Shown piece by piece: positions 37,270 to 48,401 of a stretch of 64,000 nucleotides of DNA (positions are counted from its first letter, which is position 1; the number at the start of each line of letters is the position of its first letter). A model generated the notes under the pieces. The model saw nothing but the letters and a program-made list of their open reading frames with translations. It was not told where the DNA came from and searched no databases. A program made the translations under genes and the position numbers. The stretch covers positions 1 through 64,000 of the forward strand of contig JYIP02000009.1 of assembly GCA_001051155.2 (NCBI GenBank), in the 5' to 3' direction. This DNA comes from Chrysoporthe austroafricana. Its lineage: Eukaryota; Ascomycota; Sordariomycetes; Diaporthales; Cryphonectriaceae.

Positions 37270-37843
37270 GGGTATCTTGTGAGACGAACCCAAACCATCC
37301 ACCACGCTGATTGACTTGCTGTGCTATTGGTTCAGTGACTTGTTTCCTCTCTATGAGCTTGCGCTCTGCTACTAAGCCAGAGCGGTCAAGAAGTGCGGTT
37401 AATTACTCATATAATATCACATTGAATTCCATCGCTGTTGACGGAATCTGAAGAGACGTGCATGAGGTAGTGTTTGGCACGAGCGCACCAAATTCCGAAA
37501 CCCGCGGGATTGGGACCCCCAAATCCGCGGGCTTCACGTTTCCAACTCCTACGGGCGGCGCATCCTCCACGCTTATCCTGCACGTCCTATGTCTACTCTT
37601 CTCTCGCCCCTGTCACCTGGGACGAAAACCGCGGGATTGCAGCCTATGGCTCATCCAGACACCATGGCGGGCGGTATCGACGCAGGATATAAAGATGGAC
37701 GAGATTGGCCTTCGTCTCGCCAGAAGTTGTCGACAGAACACAAACCACCGTCTACAGCTACTTAGGTCGCCTTGTATATTACGCTCACTCTGTTCTCGTC
37801 TCATCTACATACACTACACATCAGACTGAATATCACCATCACG
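37270..37843 (+). promoter_or_regulatory. Region upstream of the SDR gene, with TATA-like element
   Basis: This is 0.57 kb without a gene. TATAAA at 37688-37693 lies 151 bp before the SDR start, and a pyrimidine-rich stretch lies around 37590-37620. It is the likely core promoter of the short-chain dehydrogenase gene. Confidence 0.5.
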
Positions 37844-38951
37844 ATGTCTGGAATGAAGGGCGTTCTGTCTCAATTCCTGTGCCCGGCTAAGCCGACAATC
37901 ACTGAGGATCATGTCCCAGACTTGAAGGGCAAGGTAAGAACACAACTGGCGGCCCTGTCCTGCGGGCCATCCGATTCTGACCACCAAGCAGGTCGTCATC
38001 GTCACCGGCTCCAACACCGGCCTGGGGAAGGAGATCGCCCGCATCATGTACGCCAAGGGCGCCAGGGTCTACATGATGGCGCGGTCCGAGGACAAGACGC
38101 GGCAGGCGATGGACGACATCCGGGCGGCGGCGCCCGGGGCGGGCGGCGAGCTGCACTTCATCCGCCTGGACCTCGCGGACCTCAGCACGATCCGGGCCTC
38201 GGCGGACGCGTTCCTCGCGCGGGAGCCGCACCTCCACCTCCTCGTCAACAACGCCGGCGTCGGCTACCCCGAGCAGGGCGCCGTGACGGCGCAGGGCTAC
38301 GAGCTGCAGCTGGGCGTCAACTGCGTGGGGCCCTTCGGCCTCACGCGGCTCCTGGCGCCCGCGCTGGTCGCGGCGGCGCGCGCCTCCGCGGCCCCGGGGT
38401 CCGTCCGCGTGGTCTGGGTCTCGTCCTCGGCCGCCGAGGCGGTGCGCCCGGGGGGCCTCATGGCAGCGCTGCCGGACATGGGCGCGGAGGGCGCGCTGGA
38501 CAGGTACGGCTACAGCAAGCTCGGCAACTACCTGCACGCGGCCGAGTTCGCGGCCCGGCACAGGGCCGACGGGGTCCTGTCCGTGTCGCTGAACCCGGGG
38601 GCGCTGGACTCGGACTTCTGGCGGACCCAGGGGGGCCTCATGACGGCGGTCTTGCGCCGCACGATCCTCCACCCGCCGGTATACGGGGCGTACACCAGCC
38701 TGTTCGCGGCGTTCTCGCCCGAGATCACGACGGAGAACACGGGGTGTTTTGGTGAGTGCTCTTGCATCCCGCGTGTTGATAGCAGCTGGCAGGATCGATG
38801 CTGACTGCTGCCTTTAGTTGCTCCGTGGGGCCAGTTCTGGAAGCTGCCAAAGGAATATGTCGATGCCGTGAAGACGGAAGCCGAGGGCGGCACAGGAGTT
38901 GCGCGACAATTTTGGGAGTGGAGCGAGACCCAATGGCAACCGTGGATGTGA
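37844..38951 (+). CDS. Short-chain dehydrogenase/reductase (retinol dehydrogenase-like)
   Basis: Exons are 37844..37933, 37992..38751 and 38818..38951 (327 aa). The Rossmann glycine motif is VVIVTGSNTGLGKEIA, split from the leader by intron 1. NNAGVGY is the structural NNAG block, and the catalytic tyrosine and lysine lie in YGYSKLGNY, preceded by VWVSSSAAE with the serine. The N-terminal leader (MSGMKGVLSQFLCP) and length match fungal retinol-dehydrogenase/WWOX-like SDRs, which use NAD(P)(H) on carbonyl or hydroxyl substrates. The substrate is unknown. The middle exon is very GC-rich. A Zn2Cys6 regulator gene follows in the same orientation 485 bp downstream and could control it, which is inference from position only. 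Confidence 0.88.
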
Positions 38952-39435
38952 CGAGGCATCTCGGAATCGGATCTTTCGGTCGCTCATCTCATTTGTTTTA
39001 AGATCTTGTGGATTTAATATGCGGGGGCACAGGTATAAAAACTTAATTACTGTAAGTTCGGAGGCAGTCGGATAGATATTACGAATAGACGTGTCATTTC
39101 AAAAGTGCACTTGAGAAATACCGTCCTGGTGACTGAGATCAATCCCGATTTCCCTTCCTATACTGTATCCTGCTATATTGCCGAGAAAACGCATCACAGC
39201 CTGATGGGGTGCAAAAGGCTTCTGCTGGCTGGCTAAGGGCTGCGGCACAGCAACTACTTACAGTAATGTCAGCTCTAGTGGAGCGGCTTGTTTCCGAGCC
39301 GCTGGTGTGAATGCGCCGACTTGTCTCGGTCATGATCGTGGAATTTCTTCAACCCACAGATCGGGAGCATGCACCAATTCACACTTGCGTGCCCTTTGGA
39401 CCTTGTGGCGAACAAGGCCCTCCTCTTCTCTCGTG
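38952..39435. other. Intergenic region SDR / Zn2Cys6 gene
   Basis: This 0.48 kb holds the 3' end of the SDR transcript and the promoter of the regulator. No clear TATA box or repeat is seen. Confidence 0.4.
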
Positions 39436-41792
39436 ATGGGCACGACCCATCCGCCAACGTCTCTGGCGCTGGAGGCCAGCGGTCCGCTGGCGCCGGCCCC
39501 GTATGGAAAGGCGTGCGCAGGCTGTGTCCGCGCCAAATGCAAGTGCTTCTACCGATTTGACGGCTCCGAGTGCGAGCGGTAAGTAGAGGCCTACAGACCA
39601 CCGGACCGACCGGCCCCCCTATGGTCTGGCGAAGTCAGCCTGACGGTTCCGCAGGTGCCACCGCCTCGGGAAAGCATGTGAGCCGTCCGCGGCCACGCGC
39701 AAGCGAAAGGCCGGAGCACATCCTGCCCCGCCGGCGCCGGCGCCGCCTGGCCAGTCCAGGCTCGAGGAGAAACTCGACGACCTGGTCTCCCTCCTGCGCG
39801 CCCAGGCGGTGGAGAGGTCGGGGCAGCCCCAACAGCGGGACCCCGATGGGATGCCGACTCCGGGCGCCAGCTCTACGGATTCGCTCACCCCGGCGGCGGC
39901 GGCAGCGGCAGCAGCAGCAGCAGCCACAGCTCAGGCGCGGAATCCGGATCTCGTGATCGACATGAGCCCCAGCGTCGTCCATCTCCTGCGCCCCGCGGAG
40001 GCCGTCATGGCGTCGTCTTCTTCGATCCTCAGCGATGTCGCCGTGCACAATATTCCGTACGCGGCGGCAGATGAGAATTTGGCAACGTTCCGCCAGGCCT
40101 TTATAACGACGTTTCCGTGTGTTCATGTACCGCCGGACATGAGCGCGGCGGAGCTTCGGGCCCAGAAGCCTTTCCTGTGGCTTGTGATCATGGCCTTGAC
40201 GACCAAGAACATCTCGCTGCAGTTCGCCATGGAGGACACTATTTGGAATATTATCTCGAGGAGGATAGTAGCTCAGCAGCACGCTTCCCTGGACCTGTTG
40301 CTCGGTGTGGTCTGTTTCGCCTCCTGGTAGGTCAGCGCAATGGCCAAACTCTACTTATCAACTCAAAAGTACAGTACGCCTAGCTGACAGCGCGTAGGTC
40401 CCATTACTTTAAGCAAGATAAACCGTTTATGACAATGCTATCTCAGGTGGCAGTATCCCTCGCGTTCGAGCTAGGTCTTCAGAAAGATGTTCCCATGAGC
40501 TCAACGAGACGAACAGGAGATGGGGGCTCAAGCCAGCTTCACTTTCAAACCGCGCCTCAGAGACCACAGCAGGTACGAACGCTGGAACAACGCCGGGCCA
40601 TCCTCGCCGTGTTCCATCTTACCTCATCGTAAGTGCTTCTGCACTCCCTCTGCAGAAAATCCAGCAAGACTTAACAGCGACAAGGAGAGCATGAGATCTG
40701 ACTGACATGATGGCTGACCTATACCTGTAGGACATGGACAGCATATAGAAAGACAGAGCCCCTTCGATGGACACCTTACTTAGACGACTGCTTGAGCGTC
40801 CTCTCCGAGGGCAAGGAAACTCACATGGACATTCTTCTAGCCATGCAAGTCAAGTGCCAGATCATCACGAACTCGCTCACTTGTCTGCATTTGAATGAAG
40901 CTGGCCGGGACGAGCATGCGAGCGTACCCTCCACAGGCCTAATAACGGCCATGTTGGGACGACTCAATGACTTGCGGCAGCGTCTACCAGAACATATATT
41001 ATCAGAGAGTAAGTTGATCTTTTTTTCATCACATTGAACCCAAATCACCTGGATTGTAACTGCTGATATCGGGCCCCAGGAACTTCACGATTCTACCTCT
41101 ACAGCACGGAAACCACCATCCTAGAGTGTTTCCTCAGCCAGCCGCGGCCCCAGAAAGACCACACCGGCGCCTCGCACTTCCGCCGCCTGCAGGACCTGCA
41201 GTCGATCCTGGACAGCGCCGAGCGCTGGCTGGCCCTGTTCCTCGCGATGCCCCTGGCGCACTGGCCCGGCGTCACCGTGGACACGTTCTCGCAGTTCCTG
41301 CACAGCCTGGTCGTGCTCCTGCGGCTCACGACGCACGAAGAGCCCGGCTGGGACCGGGAGGAGGTCCGCAGGCGGGCCGACGTCTTCGACATCCTGGACC
41401 GCGCGTGCGAGAGCATGGACCGCGTGCCCGTCGAGCTGGGCATGGTCGACGCCGAGGGGCCGCGGAGCGGGCTGTTCTTCAAGACGACGTATCTGCTCCA
41501 GGCTATCAAGTCACTCTTCACAGCTGAGGCGAGACGACGGACGGCGGCGCCAGCGGAGGAGGAGGAGGAGGAGGAGGAGGAGGAGGAGGAAGAGACCGGA
41601 AAGCAGTCTCCTCCTGCTGCTCTCCTCGAGGCGGAAACTGCGGGGGAAGGGATGGGAGATGCAACTCTTGCAGATGACTTTGGCTTCAACTTGGGTAATG
41701 AGCCCTGGTGGCTGACGGATCTCTTAAACATGGGGCCGTCCTGGAATTCTGCGCCCGAGGAACTCTTGTACACACCCTATGCTGAATATTGA
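39436..41792 (+). CDS. Zn2Cys6 fungal transcription factor
   Basis: Five exons: 39436..39578, 39655..40326, 40398..40628, 40731..41008 and 41080..41792 (678 aa). The binuclear zinc cluster is CAGCVRAKCKC then ECERCHRLGKAC, spacing C-x2-C-x6-C-x8-C-x2-C-x6-C. Intron 1 falls between its two halves, a common position in this family. A basic linker (TRKRKA) and a short coiled coil (LEEKLDDLVSLLRAQ) follow, then a poly-Ala run. A helical middle region of the fungal-specific factor type covers the rest. An acidic poly-Glu run coded near 41555-41592 precedes the tail, which contains WWLTDLLNMG, an activation-like end. It is presumably nuclear and binds CGG-type sites. Target genes are unknown; the adjacent SDR is one candidate. 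Confidence 0.88.
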
Positions 41793-42259
41793 AGTGCTTC
41801 CTCCTGTCAAGATTTTGTCCAACCCGTTGAAGCTTCCAACTTATCGAAGAGGAAAGTTCAGACGATCTAGCCGGGCACCGATCATGGCATCTGCGTGTTC
41901 TTCAGACTGATGTGGTCGGTAATCGAGCACAGGTACTATAGCGAAGGGCACAATTTGATTGCGTACTTGACATTAAAATAGACCAAACTAGGCGTCTGGA
42001 AGACGAACTGGCACACTATAATGAAGGCCAGATTGCATCGACAGACAAGGAGACAATTTGAGGCAGAAAGTCGTTATGATGACGGAAGGGCTGCAGTGAG
42101 GAAGCTCGAAATCCATACAATACAATGCCGCGGGGTTACTGACCCCCGAAACAGATAGTTGGCACCAACAACATGACAGGTTTGTGAGGTGGGTCGTGGT
42201 ATCTTGTTCGTATAGTGCTTCAACCATTTCCGATGGGAGCAGGTCTCCAAAAGTCCCAG
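41793..42259. other. Convergent intergenic region
   Basis: This 0.47 kb lies between the 3' ends of the Zn2Cys6 gene (+) and an orphan gene (-). Nothing beyond 3' untranslated sequence is evident. Confidence 0.45.
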
Positions 42260-43522
42260 TTACTTCTGGCCTCTGGCCAAGAACTTCTCACGTCTCCTAT
42301 CGACAGGCGCCTCCATATCGGCGCCTCTGTACTGCCTGGCAGGAGTCTTCCGGCCGCTCCTCGACGGACCAACCCCCTGGGGCATGCTGCCCTCCAGCTC
42401 AGGCCGTCTCGGGAGAGGGACCGAGGCCGCAGACGCGTCCAGCTCGTAGCGCTTCTGCAGGTGCCAGGCGGAAGAGCCCTCGAGCTCGGCCGGCCGCTGC
42501 TGCTGCGGAGCGTATCCGGACCGCGGCGGCGGGACCTGTGGCGACAGCGGGAGCTTGGGCGGGCGCGCCGGGGGGTTCTGCGCCGGGCACCGGCGCCGCG
42601 ACTCCGGGTATGGGGGCGATGGGCGGTAGGCCCGGTAGCCATCGTTGCCGGCAGAGGGATCTTGGACGCTGTACTCCTGCCCGTATCTTGCTGCGCTGGT
42701 GACGCCATGCGCGTTCCCGCGGCTGCCTCCGCTTCTGCTGTCATAGGTCTCCTCACGCGTTGTCCGGCCCCCCTGCCCAGACCTCTCGTGATGTGTGGCC
42801 GCCTGAGAGCCTCCGTTGCTCGGTCTGTAGCTGCCATATCGTCGGGGTCCCTCAGCAGTCCTGCTCACATTGCCATTGCGCGCCCTAGTCCTTGCCCTGG
42901 GGATATCGTCCTCGTCGTCACCAGACACTTCGCCGCACGAATCGTCGGAATCCGACGCTCCGTCAATGCTCACACCATCGCTGGTGTACCCGGTGTCGAC
43001 CTGCGCTGGCCTAGCCGGATTGCGTGGGAAGGGAGTCGGTTGCACGAATCTGTAATTCGGTCCCTGGCAATACCACTTGCGAATGTTGGGGCCCCCGACT
43101 TCATGCCTGACAATCACACACCCATTCGTGTCCGTGTCCGGAAACACATGGCGGAACAGCTCCCCGCAAAGCTCCTCTCGTCCTTCCGCAGACACGTCCG
43201 CAAATACCCGGCTCACAAGCTGTCTCAGCAGCGCTTCCCTTTGGGGTGTCCGTCCCATCTTCACCGCCCGCATGAGATCGGCCCAGTCCTCGGGCCTTTC
43301 CTGGATCTCCTTGAGGTCGTGTATCATAGACGCCGCCCACTCCTCTTCGAAAAGCCGATAGGTCTTGTTCATCCGTTTCTTCTCAATCAACGCCTCCAAC
43401 TCCCTCACGTTGTGAGCATCAGGCTCGTCGCGGCACTTCCACATGGTTTGAACCCGTCTGTTGGCTTTCGGTCTTTCTTTCTTGCCCCCTTTCAGGAGAG
43501 ACTTGAGTGGCGTGAGCACCAT
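42260..43522 (-). CDS. Orphan basic protein with structured N-terminus and disordered tail
   Basis: This is a single-exon frame of 420 aa with the ATG at 43522. The first ~165 residues look folded and mostly helical (LEALIEKKRMNKTYRLFEEE, WADLMRAVKMGR, REALLRQLVSRVFADVSAEG). They end in a short block with VIVRHEVGGPNIRKWYCQGP. From there the protein is polar and low complexity (Arg, Gly, Ser, Pro, with an acidic patch DDEDD), likely disordered. I do not recognise a family. No signal peptide or membrane helix is visible. The coherent composition over the full length supports a real gene. Confidence 0.6.
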   Translation of the reverse strand: MVLTPLKSLLKGGKKERPKANRRVQTMWKCRDEPDAHNVRELEALIEKKRMNKTYRLFEEEWAASMIHDLKEIQERPEDWADLMRAVKMGRTPQREALLRQLVSRVFADVSAEGREELCGELFRHVFPDTDTNGCVIVRHEVGGPNIRKWYCQGPNYRFVQPTPFPRNPARPAQVDTGYTSDGVSIDGASDSDDSCGEVSGDDEDDIPRARTRARNGNVSRTAEGPRRYGSYRPSNGGSQAATHHERSGQGGRTTREETYDSRSGGSRGNAHGVTSAARYGQEYSVQDPSAGNDGYRAYRPSPPYPESRRRCPAQNPPARPPKLPLSPQVPPPRSGYAPQQQRPAELEGSSAWHLQKRYELDASAASVPLPRRPELEGSMPQGVGPSRSGRKTPARQYRGADMEAPVDRRREKFLARGQK

Positions 43523-44212
43523 CGTACTGGTAGCCTCTATGGTTAAGTAGGTGTGGTGATTCGGATAGAGGGTATGGATTCACCAGGGATGAAACAGCTC
43601 ATCAGCAGACTGTGGTCAAGCAACGTGTCTGTTGGGCCTGCCTTGAAGTATTTGGGGGTATAGGAAAAGCCTGGGAGACGAAGAAGGGGAGCAGGAGGGG
43701 CTCGCCGCCGAATATATTCCACTTCCAAGGAGCATAAGGCTCCCTGAATCGCACTGCTCATCTTCTCCCCTCTAGCCGCCTACCACAGACAGACCGACCA
43801 CTCATCCTAGAGTATTCACAGGAAGCCTTTGTTGCACGGCCACTAGTTCTTCGTTGGGATGTTTGCTTGCTGGTTTGCCGGTGTGCTATGGTATCACGGT
43901 GTTGGTCGAGCGCTGATCCAACGAATACCGTTCGCCAACAGACCGACGACCGTTTTGGGCGTTAATTGCACGTTGAGCAGCAGATTCGTAATCTCGGCAC
44001 TGGCTAGACACTCTCACGAGCCAGATGCCGTGGTCTTTTCACGGTAGTGGATGCCTTGTGCAGCAGTGGCAGTCTTATATGGTGCACCGTGACCAACGCA
44101 TGATCCAAGCAACGCGCTTGCGTATCACAGACACAGAATCTGGACTTCGAATGATGCACAACATTAATTCCACCGCCTACAAACTCTATAAGCCCCTGCC
44201 TGTCTCCACCTC
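43523..44212. other. Intergenic region upstream of the orphan gene
   Basis: This 0.69 kb holds the promoter of the gene at 42260-43522 and the 3' end of GPI1. No gene or clear element is seen. Confidence 0.4.
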
Positions 44213-46584
44213 TCAGTGCCCCCCACCATACCCCCTACTCCTCGTCAGGCCGCTGAATTGACCCGAATGCCGCAGCTTGCCGTTCATAATCGGGATCTTG
44301 CTCTCGTTCTTGAACAACGAGTTGACGGCGGCCCACATCCCTGTGATGCCGGACCTCTTGGCCGGCAGCATGCTGTACTGTAGGCTGTACAAGTTCTTCC
44401 GATTTATGGGCGGGACGAACTTGCCCGTGAGCAGGCAGAGGACCACACGCGGCGAGAGGTAGTGCTTGCGAATGCGGGACCCGAGTTGGAAGTATTGGTG
44501 GAACATGGCCCGGAAGGTCAGGGGGATGGACTGGGTAGCACCGTCAGCTGGGTACTTCTGACAATGGTAGAAGAATGCCTGAGGGAGGATAGGGTATGGG
44601 CTCTTACCTTAAGATAGATGACGGATGTGGAAGGGAGATCGGATTCTGAATTAGATATAGTTCTATGTTCTTGGGTATCTCGAAGTTCGAAACGAATGCC
44701 GCCTGTGAGCTCGTCAGTGATGTTTTATGAGGCGGATGAGAGCTTAACAGACCTGGCAGCCTCTGAGGATCCTTGATACGGAGCATCAAGGCGAAGAGGG
44801 GGAAATGATTTAAACATGAAAGAAGCGTGTCGAATGACGCTTTCAGTGAGATGATGACCATCCTCGCAATAGCGAAGTTAAGGTAAAATACCACAACGGT
44901 CGGCAGCAGAAACAGTAAAAGACAAAAGACGATCGTTCCGACCAGCAGCTGGTCAAGGTCGTAGGCGCATGAGTCGATACGATTCCGCAGCACGTTGTGT
45001 TTCTTCCCGCGGAAGAGGTGGAAGAGGGAGATTAGGATGGTGAGCTGCCAGTGGTATATACGGGCGGAGGCGAGGTAGAATGAATAGATGTGGACCGTGA
45101 GAATAGATAACAAGTCCGAGAACATGGCGATGGGCATGCTGGCCCCAGCGAAACTGGAAAACCCGACGAACCAGATAATGTGAGGCAGCGCTGGCCGGAG
45201 AGCATCGATACAGCCTGGAGTTGTCAGCCAAGGCATTGGAGGGGACGGCATGTGACAACTTACTGGCCCAGTAGTCTATGACCCATAGGAAGAGATCCCC
45301 CAGAAATGCTGCCAGCTCGGTGTTCAATTTGAGGCCCGCAGGCCATCCCATCAGCCACGAGATGCTACTTTGCAAAGCCTCGACTGTATATCTCGCCAGG
45401 AGCACGTTAATCTGCTCCGCAACCCAGCCGGAGTTGTCGATGATATAAGAACCCAACGCAATGCCAATGATCACATCATTTGCAACCAGCCAAAGACTAT
45501 TGTAGAATCGTATGTAGTCCGGATGACTGGTCGTTACGCTTTCCCAGTCGTTCTTCCTCTGTCTCAAGGTCACATATTGCATGGGCCAGTAGCAGAACTG
45601 GAGCAAGCGGATCTCGACCTGCTGTGCGGTTGCTGATATGTCTTTGATGGCAGCCATGTGAGGCTGGGGCCGCCATTCCAGTATGATCAAAAGCATTTCT
45701 GCTGCTATCCGATGGCCGACAAGGCCGAAGATGAACGCTCGGCGGATTATGGGGAAGATGTAGAGGGTGATCAGTTCCCACATCCAGAGCAGAACAAAGT
45801 TCTTCATCGTTGTCGCGGACTCGACCACACGCTCGGACACACTAAGAGCTCGCCTAGGTCTCGCCCCCAACCTTGAAACGTTCTTCTGAAGAAGCTGTTC
45901 GAGCTCCGAGGACCAATTGATCTGGTTGACAATCTGGGGGAGGGCCCTCTCCTTGTCCGAAGGTTGTCGCTTCGTGATGGAGTGTTGTTTGATCTTTTCG
46001 ACAAGCTTCTTCGTCTTCTCCCTCCGGAGCCTCTCCTGTCTCTCGTCTTCCGCCTCGTCCGCACCCATGGTGGTCTGTCGCTCGTCGACATGTTTGTGAC
46101 CGAGAGCCAACGCGATGGGATTGAGGGAAATGTATTGCATTCTCGTGGGTTGCGGCCGCTGGAACAGGATGATCTGTATACTCGAGGCTTGGGCGCAGCG
46201 AACCTGGGGGGCGCGTGTACTCGGGTCGACGGTGACGCGCACCCAGGAGGGATTCACAGGGACTGCATCATCCGTGTTTGACACACCCAGCACGTGCATG
46301 CACTGTTGACCGCACAGCTCGAAAATTCGTCCTATCGGGTGAGGCGCGCTTCGTAGCAGGGTGTGCAACTTGAGAGCTTCTTCGACATTTCGAGCCTGCC
46401 AATTCTCAGCATGACAATCTAGTATCTGTCACGAGGCAAGCGGACTGACGTCGACAGCTTCTAATATGGCGACCACGAACACATCCAGCTTCGAGTTCCT
46501 CCAGCCCACGACCACCCCAGGCAAGTCAGACCTCGGGATGTCGATCGGCCAGAAAATGCGCATCAGGCCATCATGCTCTGGCAT
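44213..46584 (-). CDS. GPI1: GPI-GlcNAc transferase complex subunit Gpi1 (PIG-Q)
   Basis: Exons are 46584..46450, 46395..45264, 45214..44753, 44702..44608 and 44530..44213 (713 aa). The N-terminus MPEHDGLMRIFWPIDIPRSD and VVGWRNSKLDVFVVAILE is typical of fungal Gpi1. The first intron (54 nt, GTCAGT ... CAG, branch GCTGAG) removes an in-frame TGA. The conserved membrane core follows, with several hydrophobic helices and AHIYSFYL-like (VHIYSFYLASARIYHWQL), HLFRGKKHNVLRNRID and YDLDQLLVGT blocks. Gpi1 stabilises the ER complex that transfers GlcNAc to phosphatidylinositol, the first step of GPI-anchor synthesis. All five exons keep frame. A small membrane-protein gene ends 102 bp upstream in the same orientation. 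Confidence 0.9.
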
Positions 46585-46685
46585 GACAGACAGCCTTCAG
46601 AGGCCCGGGCCTGCGCGCCTAGAAAGACCCTCTCCTGTTGAGTTGTTCTCGTGCAGATATGCCTGACCCGGTCGACCGAGGATGC

Positions 46686-47094
46686 TTAGGAGCTTGTTAG
46701 CGCGCAAGTGGAGGAATGTCGAGGAGGGGCGTGCCGGGGAGCGAAGGTTGGTCGTACCAGGTCTGACTCTCTTGCCGCGAGACGTGCCACAGGGAGGAAA
46801 ACGACCAGGAAGAACAGCGACAGTATGACAAAACCGTATGCGGCGCGCAACTGTGAGGAGGAGAGACAAGTCAGCCAAGCTGCGCCAGCAGATGCCGGAG
46901 GAGAGGAAGCGCAGCCCATGGGAGCAAGAGCACAAGACAAGACAGAGCTTAACAACTGGTGATTGGCGACTTACAACAACACCGTAGTCCCACGCAAAGA
47001 TGGCAAGCTCATAGAGCCTGGTAACAAGGTCCCATCGAGCGGTGGTGTAGCCGGCTACGAAGATACCAAGCGTGAGGGCGGAGAATGGGTTCAT
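46686..47094 (-). CDS. Small two-helix membrane protein
   Basis: Exons are 47094..46975 and 46850..46686 (94 aa), joined by a GTAAGT ... CAG intron of 124 nt. The protein starts MNPFSALTLGIFVAGYTTAR, a first hydrophobic stretch. A second follows, AAYGFVILSLFFLVVFLPVA, then a short basic/Pro-rich tail. The exact C-terminus is uncertain because another donor-like GTACGA lies after ARESDL. I do not recognise the family. It lies directly upstream of GPI1 on the same strand. Size and topology resemble small ER subunits such as PIG-Y/Eri1 or DPM-type proteins, but no sequence motif proves that. Confidence 0.5.
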
Positions 47095-48401
47095 AGAAGC
47101 GCCGTCGCTACCTCAGTCGCATTCCGGGTAGTGTTGTGGGTATTTGAAGGACTATATCCTGTAGTGTTCGAGAAGATGGTTGTGAGCGTCCCACCACAGA
47201 GGCTTTGCGATGCAAGAGGTGTTTCGATGTTGATTGCGGTTGGGTGATTATCGTGACCTGTGATTGCGCAATAACGCGCTCGAGCATGACAGTAGTAGGG
47301 TTCGAACGCGAGACGCCCCACAGCTTTTTGATATCGGGAACTGCATTAGAGGACGGGAACTGCACCAGATTCAGAGGCCCATTGCAAGAAAGGCTCAACC
47401 CAGAGGCTGGGAGATGAGATCAACTTGGGGTACGAACTCTGAGCGCAATTCGAGCGAGCGGTATCTGTTCAATTGGTGTGGGATCCCTGGCAAGGAAGCT
47501 GAGATACTGCATCTGCTGCGGTTTCCTGCCTGCCGCAGGGGGGATCGTTCAGGGAGTCTCCAGGGCCTAGACCCCTGTACCCACCCCACCCCACCCCTGG
47601 GACAGGGGTCTAGGGCCTTTCGGTGGTGTCAGCTTCGAGGAGGCCAGGGAGGACATTACCCAGCCCAGTTCGTCAAGGTATACTCAGTACATAGGAAGAG
47701 GATGTTCTCAGATGTCTTGGTCAAAGGCATCTTTCAGATTGTTCACTGTTTACACAGATACTGTCCCGAGAACACAAAGACAAAGTTCAGATTCAATATT
47801 GAGCAATTCAAGGAAGTAAAGGTCCTGAACCACCGTCGTTTGCCTTCATCTCAACACACAAGGATGCGATACACCTTGGAAGTGGAGGTGCGCATCCTCA
47901 GGAGAATCTTGATGAGATATGAGGTTTTGTACTGCGACGAGTCCTCAGCGGAGAATATTAGTTGTCTACTTATTGCTGGGTGCCCCCCTCCCCAATCAAA
48001 AAGGAGATATTTTGGTATTCCACTGAAACCAGTTCTTTACTATTCGAACAGCGATACACAGGTCAAGAAAATGCCTACTGAAATCAAGAACCAAGTTTGA
48101 CCACAGTCTACCTGGTTGAAATATAGGTATGTCGTTGTCAATAAAGCTAAAGGCTTTATTTTTCTGTAGATCACTCTTAAATGGCTGCGACGACCTGGTG
48201 ATTAGGGTAGTAGACGGAGTGAAGGGCAGCCTCGCAGATGGGTTGGACTATAGCAGCATTCGTCCCATGTGCCTTGATAACATGATAAATCCAGCGGGAT
48301 TTTGTGATTTAGAGATGTGATGCTAGACCTTTTGCCGAACGCCAGGCGCCAAACTCGAGATTTTCTCCTTGAAAGCAGTATTTGATTCACCCTCTGGCAT
48401 A
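47095..48401. other. Intergenic region with hairpin repeat
   Basis: This 1.3 kb lies between the small membrane gene (5' end at 47094) and the MDM35 3' end. A plus-strand frame 47264-48100 is open but starts at a non-ATG codon and has no family signature. A long inverted repeat lies at 47562-47617. The rest is likely 3' untranslated DNA and promoter. Confidence 0.4.
47562..47617. repeat. Inverted repeat with C-rich loop
   Basis: Arms of 17 nt at 47562-47578 and 47601-47617 match at 16 of 17 positions. The 22-nt loop is rich in CCACCC units. It would form a strong hairpin in DNA or RNA. Its role is unknown; a terminator-like or remnant element is possible. Confidence 0.65.

Noticed and set aside
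36856..41792. Secondary-metabolite gene cluster
   Set aside because: A regulator and an SDR are present, but there is no polyketide synthase, peptide synthetase, terpene synthase or transporter nearby.
42215..43546. 443-codon frame opposite the orphan basic gene
   Set aside because: Both strands are open. The minus strand was preferred because its first 165 residues look folded and it begins with a normal ATG; the plus frame is Arg/Pro/Leu-rich throughout.
47297..47308. B-box-like GGTTCGAAC, possible tRNA
   Set aside because: No matching A box or T-stem pairing on either strand.
47264..48100. 278-codon plus-strand frame between GPI1 and MDM35 neighbourhoods
   Set aside because: It starts with a non-ATG codon, has no domain and contains the hairpin repeat. 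It overlaps expected untranslated and promoter DNA.
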